DNA from: Modestobacter sp. | GTDB lineage: Bacteria > Actinomycetota > Actinomycetes > Mycobacteriales > Geodermatophilaceae | Reading direction: 5' to 3' | Assembly (NCBI GenBank): GCA_025965635.1 | Contig: JAOPWO010000403.1 | Location: 1 to 9,440 of the forward strand | Length of the DNA stretch: 9,440 bases | In this document: positions 1-6,608 of the stretch, piece after piece | Position numbering within the stretch: position 1 is the first letter of the stretch | Layout of the letters: the number at the start of each line of letters is the position of its first letter | The notes under the pieces: model-generated | Seen by the model: only the letters and a program-made list of their open reading frames with translations | The model's database searches: none | What the model was told of the DNA's origin: nothing | Program-made: the position numbers and the translations under genes

Positions 1-1201
1 CGGCCAGCCGATCGAGCTCGGCGCGGTCCAGGCCGGTGGCCGCCTGCACCTCGGCAGCGTCCAGCGCGCCGCAGTCCAGCCCCCGGAGCACGACCGCGGC
101 CAGCGCCCGGGCCGTCGCCGGCTCGTCCAGGACGCCGCCGGCCACCTTGTGCACATACGCGTCCAGCCGGGCCGCCGCCGCGGGCAGGGCGTCCCGGAAG
201 AACGCGTAGGTCGCCACGTACCGGGTGACCAGCTGGGCCGGGTGCAGGTCCCAGCCCTGGTAGAAGCCCCGCTCCAGCGCCCGGCGGACCAGGCCGGCAT
301 GCAGCGCCCAGGCGGCGTGCACGTGCGCGCGGTCGCCGAGCGGCAGCACGTTGGTCGACCCGTCCACGGCCCGGGCCCCGGTGCCGGCGACCGCGACCTG
401 CATGGCCTGCTTGGCGACGTCGGCGGCCGGGTGGTCGGAGGACTGGTGGGCGGCGGCGATACCGAGCGAGGCGCTGTAGTCATAGGTGCCGTAGTGCAGG
501 CCGGTGACCCGGCCGTCTCCGGCGTGCAGCATCCGGGCCAGCGTCGTCGTCCCGTCCCGGCCGAGGACCGCCTGCGGGGTCTCGACCTGCAGCTCGAGGT
601 CGAGGGCGAGCCCGGAGGCCTGCTGCAGCGCGTCGAGGACGGGGACGAAGGCCGCCACCTGCTCCACGGCGGTCACCTTGGGCAGGGTGACGATCGCCCG
701 TTCCCGGCCGGAGGGGGCCAGCCCGCTCAGGAACAGGTCGAGCGACCGGACGCCGCGGCGCCGGGTCGGCCCCTCCAGGGACTTGGCGCGGATGCCGAGG
801 AACGGGGGCAGTGCCGGCTCGGCGGCGAGCACCGCGGCGGCCGCGCGGACGTCGTCGTCCTCGGCGTCCGGACCGCCCAGATAGCCGTCCTCCGAGTCCA
901 CCCGCAGGTCCTCGACCGGCTCGGCGGCCAGCTTGGCCCGCACCCGCGGCAGCACCTGCTCGACCAGCGCCTGGTCGAGGCCGAGATCGGGCAGGCCGTG
1001 CTCGTCGAGTGCGGCGAGCGCCGTCGTTCCCCAGCCGGCGGTCAGCCCGGGGACGACGGCGTCGACCGGGACGTAACAGGTGTGAACCGGCTGCCGGGTG
1101 GGGGGCTCGCCGGGATAGGCGGCGAGCCGGGCGGCGTCGACGGGAGCGAGCCGGCGGTCGAGTTCGGCGAGCAGCTCCTCGGGGACCATGGCCGGGATCA
1201 T
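1..1201 (-). CDS. DUF6986-type HpcH/CitE aldolase-like protein (partial, C-terminus off left edge)
   Basis: The reading frame is open for 400 codons from an ATG at 1201 to the left edge, so only the C-terminal end is missing. Features of the HpcH/HpaI-CitE aldolase/lyase fold are visible: RVDSEDGY at residues 100-107, IRAKSLEG near 137-144, VTLPKV near 171-176, QVETPQ at 205-210 (E207 would be the metal ligand), HYGTYDYSASLG near 236-247 (D241 the second acidic ligand) and GWDLHPAQ near 316-323, which matches the 'IHPxQ' signature of CitE proteins. The arrangement fits the actinobacterial family DUF6986; its substrate is not known to me. A second in-frame ATG at 1189 lies 12 nt downstream of an AGGAG and is an alternative start. 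The gene is divergent from the urate-degradation genes, so a role in purine or glyoxylate-related carbon flow is an inference from position. Fold assignment is firm, reaction unknown. Confidence 0.85.
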   Translation of the reverse strand, partial: MIPAMVPEELLAELDRRLAPVDAARLAAYPGEPPTRQPVHTCYVPVDAVVPGLTAGWGTTALAALDEHGLPDLGLDQALVEQVLPRVRAKLAAEPVEDLRVDSEDGYLGGPDAEDDDVRAAAAVLAAEPALPPFLGIRAKSLEGPTRRRGVRSLDLFLSGLAPSGRERAIVTLPKVTAVEQVAAFVPVLDALQQASGLALDLELQVETPQAVLGRDGTTTLARMLHAGDGRVTGLHYGTYDYSASLGIAAAHQSSDHPAADVAKQAMQVAVAGTGARAVDGSTNVLPLGDRAHVHAAWALHAGLVRRALERGFYQGWDLHPAQLVTRYVATYAFFRDALPAAAARLDAYVHKVAGGVLDEPATARALAAVVLRGLDCGALDAAEVQAATGLDRAELDRLA

Positions 1202-1221
1202 CTCCTGGCATCCTCATCGCC

Positions 1222-1728
1222 GTGCCGGAGAGTCCGCTGGAGAGCCTCAACACCGCGCCGGCCGAGCGCGCCGCGGAGCTGCTGGCCGCCTGCAACGCAG
1301 CGCCCCGCTTCGCGGCCGAGGTGCTGGCCGGGAGGCCCTACCCGTCCGGCCCCGCGCTGGTGGCCCGGGCGGAGGAGGTCAGCCGGTCGCTGAGCTGGGA
1401 CGAGGTGGCCACCGCGCTGGCCGCGCACCCCCGGATCGGCGACCGGGTGGAGGGGTCCTCGGCGGAGGCCGCGGCGTCGCGTCGCGAGCAGAGCGCCATG
1501 GGGACGGCGGACGACGGGCTCCGGACGGCGATGCTCGAGGGCAACCGGGCCTACCAGGAGCGGTTCGGCACCGTCTTCCTGATCCGGGCCGCCGGGCGGT
1601 CGGCGGAGGAGATGCTGGCCGAGCTGCAGCGCCGGCTGGGCAACTCGCCGGAGGAGGAGCGGGCCGAGGTGGTGGAGCAGCTGGCGCAGATCACCGGACT
1701 GCGGGTGACGGGGGTCATCGGAGGATGA
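1222..1728 (+). CDS. uraD: 2-oxo-4-hydroxy-4-carboxy-5-ureidoimidazoline (OHCU) decarboxylase
   Basis: This 168-aa protein matches the usual size of OHCU decarboxylase, which converts OHCU to (S)-allantoin in the last step of urate oxidation. Visible family features are LNTAP near the N-terminus, the GRPYPSG segment (37-43), and AAHPRIGDR with the catalytic His at about residue 69. SRREQ follows, with Glu about 89, and R161 lies near the C-terminus in a position where the family has a substrate-contacting Arg. The GTG at 1222 is the only in-frame start just upstream of the conserved region. No convincing Shine-Dalgarno sequence precedes it, so leaderless translation is possible. The stop overlaps the uraH ATG (ATGA, 1725-1728), indicating translational coupling. 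Identity is secure from motif pattern and neighbours. Confidence 0.93.
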   Translation: MPESPLESLNTAPAERAAELLAACNAAPRFAAEVLAGRPYPSGPALVARAEEVSRSLSWDEVATALAAHPRIGDRVEGSSAEAAASRREQSAMGTADDGLRTAMLEGNRAYQERFGTVFLIRAAGRSAEEMLAELQRRLGNSPEEERAEVVEQLAQITGLRVTGVIGG

Positions 1729-2042
1729 GCGTGTCGACGCACGTGCTGGACTCGGTGACCGGGCGCCCGGCGGCCGGGATGACGGTTGCGCTGTACGCCG
1801 AGGACCGACGACTCGCCGCGGGCACCACCGACGTCGACGGCCGGTGCCGGCTGGTCGAGGGGGCCACCGGGGCGGGTACGCACCGGCTGGTGTTCGGCAC
1901 CGGCGACTGGTCCACCGCGCAGGGCCGGGAGACGTTCTACCCGGAGGTGGTGCTGACCTTCGCCGTCCGGGAGCCCGCCGACCACCACCACGTGCCGCTG
2001 CTGCTCGCCCCGTTCGGGTACTCCACCTACCGAGGCTCCTGA
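1725..2042 (+). CDS. uraH: 5-hydroxyisourate hydrolase (transthyretin-like)
   Basis: This 105-aa transthyretin-related protein hydrolyses 5-hydroxyisourate, the unstable product of uricase, to OHCU. The family signatures are complete: the N-terminal STHVLD with catalytic His6 followed by GRPAAGM, TDVDGRC with Arg40, HHHVPLLLAPFGYSTY with the likely catalytic His89, and the diagnostic C-terminal YRGS ending the protein at Ser105. The absence of an N-terminal extension suggests a cytosolic homotetramer as in other bacterial enzymes. It starts in the ATGA overlap with uraD, with a GGAGG-like ribosome binding site at 1720-1724 inside the uraD end. The uricase gene follows after 46 bp. Function is well supported by motifs and context. 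Confidence 0.95.
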   Translation: MSVSTHVLDSVTGRPAAGMTVALYAEDRRLAAGTTDVDGRCRLVEGATGAGTHRLVFGTGDWSTAQGRETFYPEVVLTFAVREPADHHHVPLLLAPFGYSTYRGS

Positions 2043-2088
2043 GCGACCGAGCAACATCCCGGCAACCTGGACCAGAGAGGGTGCACCC

Positions 2089-2994
2089 ATGGCGATCGTC
2101 CTCGGGCCCAACCAGTACGGGAAGGCCGAGGTCCGGGTGGTGGGCGTCGACCGCTCGACCCCTCGGCACTCGCTGGTCGACCTCAACGTCTCCTCCAGCC
2201 TGCGCGGTGACTTCGCCGCCGCGCACACCGCCGGGGACAACGCGCACGTGCTGACCACGGACGCGCAGAAGAACACCGTCTTCGCCTTCGCCCGCGACGG
2301 CGTCGGCTCGCCGGAGGAGTTCGGGCTGCGGCTGGCCCGGCACTTCGCCGGGTCGTTCGACTGGATCAGCGGCGCCCGGGTGGGGGTCGAGTCCTACGGC
2401 TGGGACCGGATCGCCGTCGGCGGGCAGCCGCACGACCACGCGTTCTCCCGGGCCGGTGGCGAGGCGCGCACGGCGGTGGTCACCGCCGACGGCGAGCAGG
2501 TGCACGTGCTCGCCGGCCTCACCGACCTCGTCGTCCTGAAGACCACCGGGTCGGAGTTCTGCGGCTTCCCGGTCGACCGGTACACGACCCTGCCGGAGAC
2601 CCGCGACCGGATCCTGGCCACCGCGGTGACCGCACGCTGGTGCTACACGGCCACCGACCTCGACTGGGACGGCGTCTTCAGCGGCGTGCGGACGACGCTG
2701 CTGGAGACGTTCGCCGGGACGCACTCCCTGGCGCTGCAGCAGACGCTGTACGCGATGGGGGAGGCGGTGCTCGAGCGGCACCCGCCTGTGGCGGAGATCC
2801 GGTTCTCCATGCCGAACAAGCACCACTTCCTCCAGGACCTGTCCGCGTTCGGGCTGGCCAACGACCTGGACGGCGAGGGCGCGGTCGTCTACCACGCCGC
2901 CGACCGGCCCTACGGGTTGATCGAGGGCACCGTGCTGCGCGACGACGTCCCGCCGGCGGAGGTCGCCTGGCTCGGCACTCCCGGCTTCTGCTGA
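2089..2994 (+). CDS. pucL: Uricase (factor-independent urate hydroxylase)
   Basis: This 301-aa cofactor-free urate oxidase turns urate, O2 and water into 5-hydroxyisourate and H2O2. Both tunnelling-fold halves are present. Active-site positions can be placed by motif: YGK with Lys12, TTDAQKNTVF with Thr57, TTGSEFCGF with Phe157, ETRDRI with Arg174, LQQTLYAMG with Gln217, and NKHHF with His245. These correspond to Lys10, Thr57, Phe159, Arg176, Gln228 and His256 of the Aspergillus enzyme. The C-terminus ends in GFC with no peroxisomal-type SKL, as expected for a bacterial enzyme. A GAGAGG ribosome binding site lies at 2075-2080 before the ATG. It is third in the uraD-uraH-uricase run, giving a complete route to allantoin. 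The symbol follows common bacterial usage; uaZ is also used. Confidence 0.96.
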   Translation: MAIVLGPNQYGKAEVRVVGVDRSTPRHSLVDLNVSSSLRGDFAAAHTAGDNAHVLTTDAQKNTVFAFARDGVGSPEEFGLRLARHFAGSFDWISGARVGVESYGWDRIAVGGQPHDHAFSRAGGEARTAVVTADGEQVHVLAGLTDLVVLKTTGSEFCGFPVDRYTTLPETRDRILATAVTARWCYTATDLDWDGVFSGVRTTLLETFAGTHSLALQQTLYAMGEAVLERHPPVAEIRFSMPNKHHFLQDLSAFGLANDLDGEGAVVYHAADRPYGLIEGTVLRDDVPPAEVAWLGTPGFC

Positions 2995-3014
2995 GCCGGG
3001 CAGGGGCTGGGACG

Positions 3015-3518
3015 ATGCCGACCGTGGCGACCGGGCGCGAGACGCCGACCTACGAGGACTTCGGGCGCGCGGCCCGGGAGCTGGCCCAGCAGGTGGCCGA
3101 CGACGGCTTCGAACCCGACCTGATCCTGTCCATCGCCCGCGGTGGGCTGTTCCTCGGCGGGGCGCTGGGCTACGCGCTCGACGTGAAGAACCTCTTCGTG
3201 ATGAACATCGAGTTCTACACCGGCGTCGACGAGCGGCTCGAGCTGCCGGTGATCCTGCCGCCCGCCCTGGACAAGGTGGACCTGACCGGCGCCAAGGTGC
3301 TGATCGCCGACGACGTCGCCGACACCGGCAAGACCCTCGAACTGGTCCGCGACTTCTGCGCCGGTCACGTCGCCGACGTCCGCTCCGCGGTGATCTACGA
3401 GAAGCCGCGGTCGCTGGTGAAGTGCAGCTACGTGTGGAAGCGCACCGACGCCTGGATCGAGTTCCCCTGGTCGACCCTGCCGCCGGTGGTCGACCGTCGT
3501 GGCGGCCCCGCGCGCTGA
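3015..3518 (+). CDS. Purine-type phosphoribosyltransferase (COG2236/Hpt1-like)
   Basis: A 167-aa type I phosphoribosyltransferase. The pyrophosphate loop region is SIARGGLFLGG at residues 39-49, and the PRPP-binding motif VLIADDVADTGKTL spans 95-108 with the paired acidic residues D99 and D100. The C-terminal WIEFPW resembles the WxxFPW ending of yeast Hpt1 and COG2236 hypoxanthine phosphoribosyltransferases, so hypoxanthine, xanthine or guanine is the likely base. Base specificity cannot be read from sequence alone. The ATG lies 20 bp after the uricase stop with a GGG-rich ribosome site upstream, so it is probably cotranscribed with the urate genes. This pairs salvage of purine bases with degradation of urate. 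It is the last gene before a strong hairpin. Domain call is firm; substrate is inferred. Confidence 0.9.
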   Translation: MPTVATGRETPTYEDFGRAARELAQQVADDGFEPDLILSIARGGLFLGGALGYALDVKNLFVMNIEFYTGVDERLELPVILPPALDKVDLTGAKVLIADDVADTGKTLELVRDFCAGHVADVRSAVIYEKPRSLVKCSYVWKRTDAWIEFPWSTLPPVVDRRGGPAR

Positions 3519-3525
3519 GGAAGGA

Positions 3526-3552
3526 CCCCTCTGCCCCCCACCTGCAGAGGGG
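3526..3552 (+). terminator. Hairpin terminator after the urate operon
   Basis: A perfect 9-bp inverted repeat, CCCCTCTGC / GCAGAGGGG, with a 9-nt C-rich loop starts 7 bp after the phosphoribosyltransferase stop. There is no following U-tract, which is common for actinobacterial terminators. Because the next gene is convergent, the same hairpin could stop transcription from either side. Confidence 0.7.
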
Positions 3553-3841
3553 CAGGGGCTTCGATACCGGAGGCGCCCGACCGAGCTGCTGAGCCCGGCG
3601 GTGGGGCGGGCGCCTCGTCGACGGCCTGCGGGGCGTCGGCCATCGCCCGGTGATGACCGGTCCGGCGCGGTGGTCAGGGAGCTCTCGACCTCCTCGGCGC
3701 CGCCGTCCACCGCGGTGCCCACGTCGTCCCCGAAGCCGGTCCGCCGTCGAGGCCCACCGCTGCGACCTCGGAGCTGCCCAGCAGGGCGGTGCGCATGCGG
3801 TCGGGGAGCGGGACGGACGTCGTCCTGCCCCTGTCAGGCGG
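3553..3841. other. Convergent intergenic region without a supported gene
   Basis: About 290 bp between the hairpin and the end of the minus-strand methyltransferase gene. Open frames exist on both strands, as expected at this GC content, but none shows a recognisable domain. A minus-strand stretch (ATG at 3796, about 40 codons before a stop, with a better-looking acidic frame continuing to about 3650) could be a frameshifted remnant. The evidence is too weak to call it a gene. Confidence 0.5.
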
Positions 3842-4981
3842 CTACCGCCGGGTGGCCGCCGTGACGGTGAAGACCGGGTCGCGGGAGATCTGCCGGGTCG
3901 GACCGACCAGCCGGCGCAGCGTCTCGCGGTGCGGCAGGTGCGAGTTGTAGACGCACCACAGCTCCCCGCCCGGGCGCAGCACCCGGCCGGCGGCGGCGAA
4001 CACCCGCTCGGCGGCCGCGGCGTGCACCGCGACCCCGAGGTGGAACGGCGGGTTGCAGACGACGAGGTCGACGCTCCCGTCCGGGACGGCGGACGCGGCG
4101 TCGTCCCGGGTGACGGTCACCCGGCCGGCGAGGCCGTTCGCCGCGACGGTGGCCAGCGTGGAGGCGACGGCGGCCGCCGACTGGTCGGTGGCGAGCACGG
4201 TGAGCGCGGGCCGGGCGGTGGCGAGCGCCACCGCGAGCAGGCCGGTGCCGCAGCCGAGGTCCATCGCGTTCGCCGCGTCGGGGACCGCCTGCGGCAGGGC
4301 GGTCAGCAGCGCGCGGGTGCCCCGGTCGACCTTCGGGCCGGCGAACGCCGCGCCGTGCGCGCAGAGGGTGACCCCGAGGTCGGGGTGCTCGCGGCAGCGC
4401 GGGAAGGACGACGGCACCGGGCGCGGGCCGCGGGCCACGAGCACCCGGGACTTCTGCCGGGCGAGCGTCGCGGAGACGTCGGTGAAGCAGTCGCCGAGGA
4501 CCTCGTTCATCGCGCGGGTCATGTGCTTGACCCGCGCGCCGACGTAGAGGGTGACGCCCGGGTCGGCGCCGGCGGCGACCACCTCGGCCAGCTCGCGCAA
4601 CGCGTCGAGGCTCTTCGGCGCCTTGGCCAGCACGACCCGCGCGCCGCGCACCAGCTCGGCGTCCAGCGGGAGCGACCGGTAGGTACCGACCCGGCCGGTG
4701 CGCTTCGCGTTCTCCGCCAGGGCCAGCTCACCGAGCAGGAGGTCCTGGTGCACCCGGACGTCGGTGGCGCCGTGCAGCTCCCCGGCGCCGAGGGTCAGGG
4801 CGCCGTGCGAGTCGTCGAGGACGACGACGTCGCCCGGGTGCGCCGCCAGGTCACCGGCCGCCTCGTCGAGCAGGAGCCGGTCGGTGGCATCGACGGCGAC
4901 CAGCTCGGGCGCCTCGACGTCCGGGGCCCGGCGCAGCTGGTCGAAGAAGGCGGCGGAGTCGGTGGCGGTCACGACGCACAC
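3842..4981 (-). CDS. RlmG/RsmC-like class I SAM-dependent methyltransferase
   Basis: A 379-aa two-domain protein, very close in length to E. coli RlmG (378 aa). The N-terminal half (about 1-185) is a degenerate methyltransferase-like domain. The C-terminal half holds the catalytic MTS domain with SAM-binding DLGCGTG at 241-247, an acidic residue at the end of the next strand (ATDQS, D266), and the NPPFH motif at 310-314. That motif is typical of enzymes methylating the exocyclic amine of guanine in rRNA (m2G). The segment GAAFAGPKVDRGTRALL (211-226) is the conserved lead-in of this family. The likely role is 23S or 16S rRNA guanine-N2 methylation; which base cannot be told. The start is GTG at 4981, with another in-frame GTG at 4972; ribosome binding signals are poor for both. 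It lies 100 bp downstream of msrA on the same strand. Confidence 0.88.
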   Translation of the reverse strand: MCVVTATDSAAFFDQLRRAPDVEAPELVAVDATDRLLLDEAAGDLAAHPGDVVVLDDSHGALTLGAGELHGATDVRVHQDLLLGELALAENAKRTGRVGTYRSLPLDAELVRGARVVLAKAPKSLDALRELAEVVAAGADPGVTLYVGARVKHMTRAMNEVLGDCFTDVSATLARQKSRVLVARGPRPVPSSFPRCREHPDLGVTLCAHGAAFAGPKVDRGTRALLTALPQAVPDAANAMDLGCGTGLLAVALATARPALTVLATDQSAAAVASTLATVAANGLAGRVTVTRDDAASAVPDGSVDLVVCNPPFHLGVAVHAAAAERVFAAAGRVLRPGGELWCVYNSHLPHRETLRRLVGPTRQISRDPVFTVTAATRR

Positions 4982-5003
4982 TCTGCCCGACGGCTGGCCC
5001 GCA

Positions 5004-5044
5004 GGCCCGCGCCAGCACCCCGGCGACCCCTCAGGGCCCGCGCC
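5004..5044. repeat. 10-bp direct repeat GGCCCGCGCC
   Basis: Two exact copies at 5004-5013 and 5035-5044 lie 31 bp apart (start to start) in the 100-bp gap between msrA and the methyltransferase gene. At this base composition a chance origin is possible; a role in regulation or termination is not shown. Confidence 0.4.
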
Positions 5045-5081
5045 GAGCCTGCGAGGGTGCGGGGGGAGGAGCGGTCCTGGT

Positions 5082-5735
5082 TCAGACCCCCGGCAGGCCC
5101 ACCGGGCAGGAGACGCCGGTCGAGTGCACCGGGCAGTAGCCGTTGGGCACCTTGTGGAGGTACTGCTGGTGCTCCGCCTCGGCGTGGTAGAAGGCGTCGA
5201 GCGGGGCGATCTCGGTGGTGATCTCGCCGTAGCCCGCGGCCGTCAACCGTTCCTGGTACAGGTCCCGGCTGGCCTTGGCGGCGGCCTCCTGCTCCGGGCC
5301 CTGCGTGTAGATCGCGGACCGGTACTGGGTGCCGACGTCGTTGCCCTGGCGCATGCCCTGCGTCGGGTCGTGGTCCTCCCAGAACGCCTTCAGCATCTCC
5401 CCGTAGGAGGTCGCCGCGGAGTCGAAGACGACCAGCACGACCTCCGCGTGGCCGGTACGCGCCGAGCACACCTCGCCGTACGTGGGGTTCGGGGTGTACC
5501 CGCCGGCGTAGCCGACCGCGGTCGAGTACACCCCCGGGAGCTCCCAGAAGACCTTCTCGACACCCCAGAAGCAGCCTGCGGCGAAGACCGCGGTCTGCAT
5601 GCCGTCGGGGAAGGGTGGCTGGATGCGGTGGCCGTTGACCGCGTGCACCTCGGGGACGTGCGGGAGCGGCTCGGAGCGGCCGGCCAGGGCGTCCTCCGCG
5701 GTGACCGGCTGGGTCTTGGCGCGGGAGAAGAACAT
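5082..5735 (-). CDS. msrA: Peptide methionine-(S)-S-oxide reductase MsrA
   Basis: A 217-aa MsrA that repairs methionine-S-sulfoxide in proteins using thioredoxin-type reductants. The catalytic motif GCFWG carries Cys55. Resolving cysteines lie at 201 (NGYCPVH) and 210 (GVSCPVG), the same three-cysteine plan as E. coli MsrA (51, 198, 206). GTQYRS (135-140), YAGGYTPNPTYGEVCSARTGHAE (77-99) and HQQYLHK (189-195) are further conserved blocks. An N-terminal extension of about 45 residues precedes the catalytic domain, again as in the E. coli type. The ATG at 5735 is chosen because it begins the conserved N-terminal MFFSRAKT and is positioned for leaderless expression. The gene is divergent from the SDR gene across 96 bp. 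Role: cytosolic oxidative damage repair. Confidence 0.96.
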   Translation of the reverse strand: MFFSRAKTQPVTAEDALAGRSEPLPHVPEVHAVNGHRIQPPFPDGMQTAVFAAGCFWGVEKVFWELPGVYSTAVGYAGGYTPNPTYGEVCSARTGHAEVVLVVFDSAATSYGEMLKAFWEDHDPTQGMRQGNDVGTQYRSAIYTQGPEQEAAAKASRDLYQERLTAAGYGEITTEIAPLDAFYHAEAEHQQYLHKVPNGYCPVHSTGVSCPVGLPGV

Positions 5736-5741
5736 GGCCCA

Positions 5742-5747
5742 ACTGTA
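5742..5747 (-). promoter_or_regulatory. -10 box of a probable leaderless msrA promoter
   Basis: On the minus strand TACAGT fits the actinobacterial -10 pattern TAnnnT. Only 6 nt separate it from the msrA ATG, so transcription should begin at or next to the start codon. No Shine-Dalgarno is seen before that ATG, which agrees. A -35 element is not evident at the usual distance. Confidence 0.5.
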
Positions 5748-5831
5748 GGTCCGCCCTGCAACCCACCGGCAGCTGAGCCAAGGTGACGGAGGCGCCGCCC
5801 GGCGCTCACGAGCAGAGGAGGACGCAGACAC

Positions 5832-6608
5832 ATGGCGACAGCGGAACTGACCGGCCGGGTGGCCCTGGTGACCGGCGCGGCGAGCGGGCTCGGGCGGGCT
5901 GTGGCCACGACGCTGGCGGCGGCGGGCGCGACCGTCGCTCTCGGCGACATCGACACCGCCGGCGCCGAGGTGACCGCGAAAGCCGTCACCGAGGCCGGTG
6001 GCGAGGCCGAGGTCGTCGGGCTCGACGTCACCGACGACGCCGACCGCCGGCAGGTGGTCGCCGACCTGGTCGGCCGGCACGGCGAGGCGTTCGACCTGCT
6101 GGTCAACGTGGCCGGCATCGACCGGCCGGGATACGTCACCGACATCGACCTGGCCGACTACCGGATGGTGCACGCGGTCAACTGCGAGGGCCCGGTGTTC
6201 CTGACCAGCGAGTTCATCAAGGTGGTCCAGCACCTGCCGGACCGGACGACGGCGTACGTCGTGCACGTGACGTCGCTGTCGGCGGTCACCTCGGGCTCGG
6301 GCGCCATCGCCTACAACAGCTCGAAGGCCGCGTTCCGCAGCGCCACCCGCTGCATCCAGCGGGAGCTGCGGGAGAAGGCGACCGTCGGCCCGGACGGCAC
6401 GGAGACCCCGTTCCCGGCGCGGGTGCACAGCATCGTGCCGGCCGCGATGGACACCCCGATGATGGAGCGCTGGGGCATCCCCGGGCACCGGATGATGCCG
6501 CCCGGCGACGTGGCCCGGATGGTGCTGACCATGGTCACGATGCCCGACACGAGCTTCGTGCCCGAGGTGTTCGTGGTGCCGCGCAACGAGCCGGACTTCC
6601 CGCGATGA
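5832..6608 (+). CDS. Short-chain dehydrogenase/reductase (SDR)
   Basis: A 258-aa classical SDR. The dinucleotide-binding TGAASGLG is at 14-21. An aspartate at the end of the second strand (GDID, D39) favours NAD over NADP. The structural NVAG is at 92-95, and the catalytic set is Ser148 (HVTSLS), Tyr161 and Lys165 (YNSSK), with Asn118 as the fourth member. The substrate cannot be assigned; the family covers secondary alcohols, ketones and steroid-like compounds. A strong AGAGGAGG ribosome site at 5815-5822 supports this ATG. The stop overlaps the ATG of a downstream oxidoreductase gene (ATGA, 6605-6608), so the two were a coupled operon, but that partner is now a pseudogene. The SDR itself has no visible defect. 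Confidence 0.93.
   Translation: MATAELTGRVALVTGAASGLGRAVATTLAAAGATVALGDIDTAGAEVTAKAVTEAGGEAEVVGLDVTDDADRRQVVADLVGRHGEAFDLLVNVAGIDRPGYVTDIDLADYRMVHAVNCEGPVFLTSEFIKVVQHLPDRTTAYVVHVTSLSAVTSGSGAIAYNSSKAAFRSATRCIQRELREKATVGPDGTETPFPARVHSIVPAAMDTPMMERWGIPGHRMMPPGDVARMVLTMVTMPDTSFVPEVFVVPRNEPDFPR

Noticed and set aside
149..1393. Long plus-strand open frame across the DUF6986 gene
   Set aside because: The translation is low-complexity Gly/Arg-rich with no domain. The minus strand at the same place encodes a coherent CitE-fold protein, so this is a shadow frame of high GC sequence.
1198..2895. 565-codon minus-strand open frame opposite uraD, uraH and uricase
   Set aside because: Three motif-complete enzymes occupy the plus strand. 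The antisense translation lacks any recognisable domain and is typical of a GC-driven shadow.
3650..5221. 523-codon plus-strand open frame opposite the methyltransferase
   Set aside because: The opposite strand has SAM-binding and NPPFH motifs in order; the plus frame is compositionally biased and motif-free.
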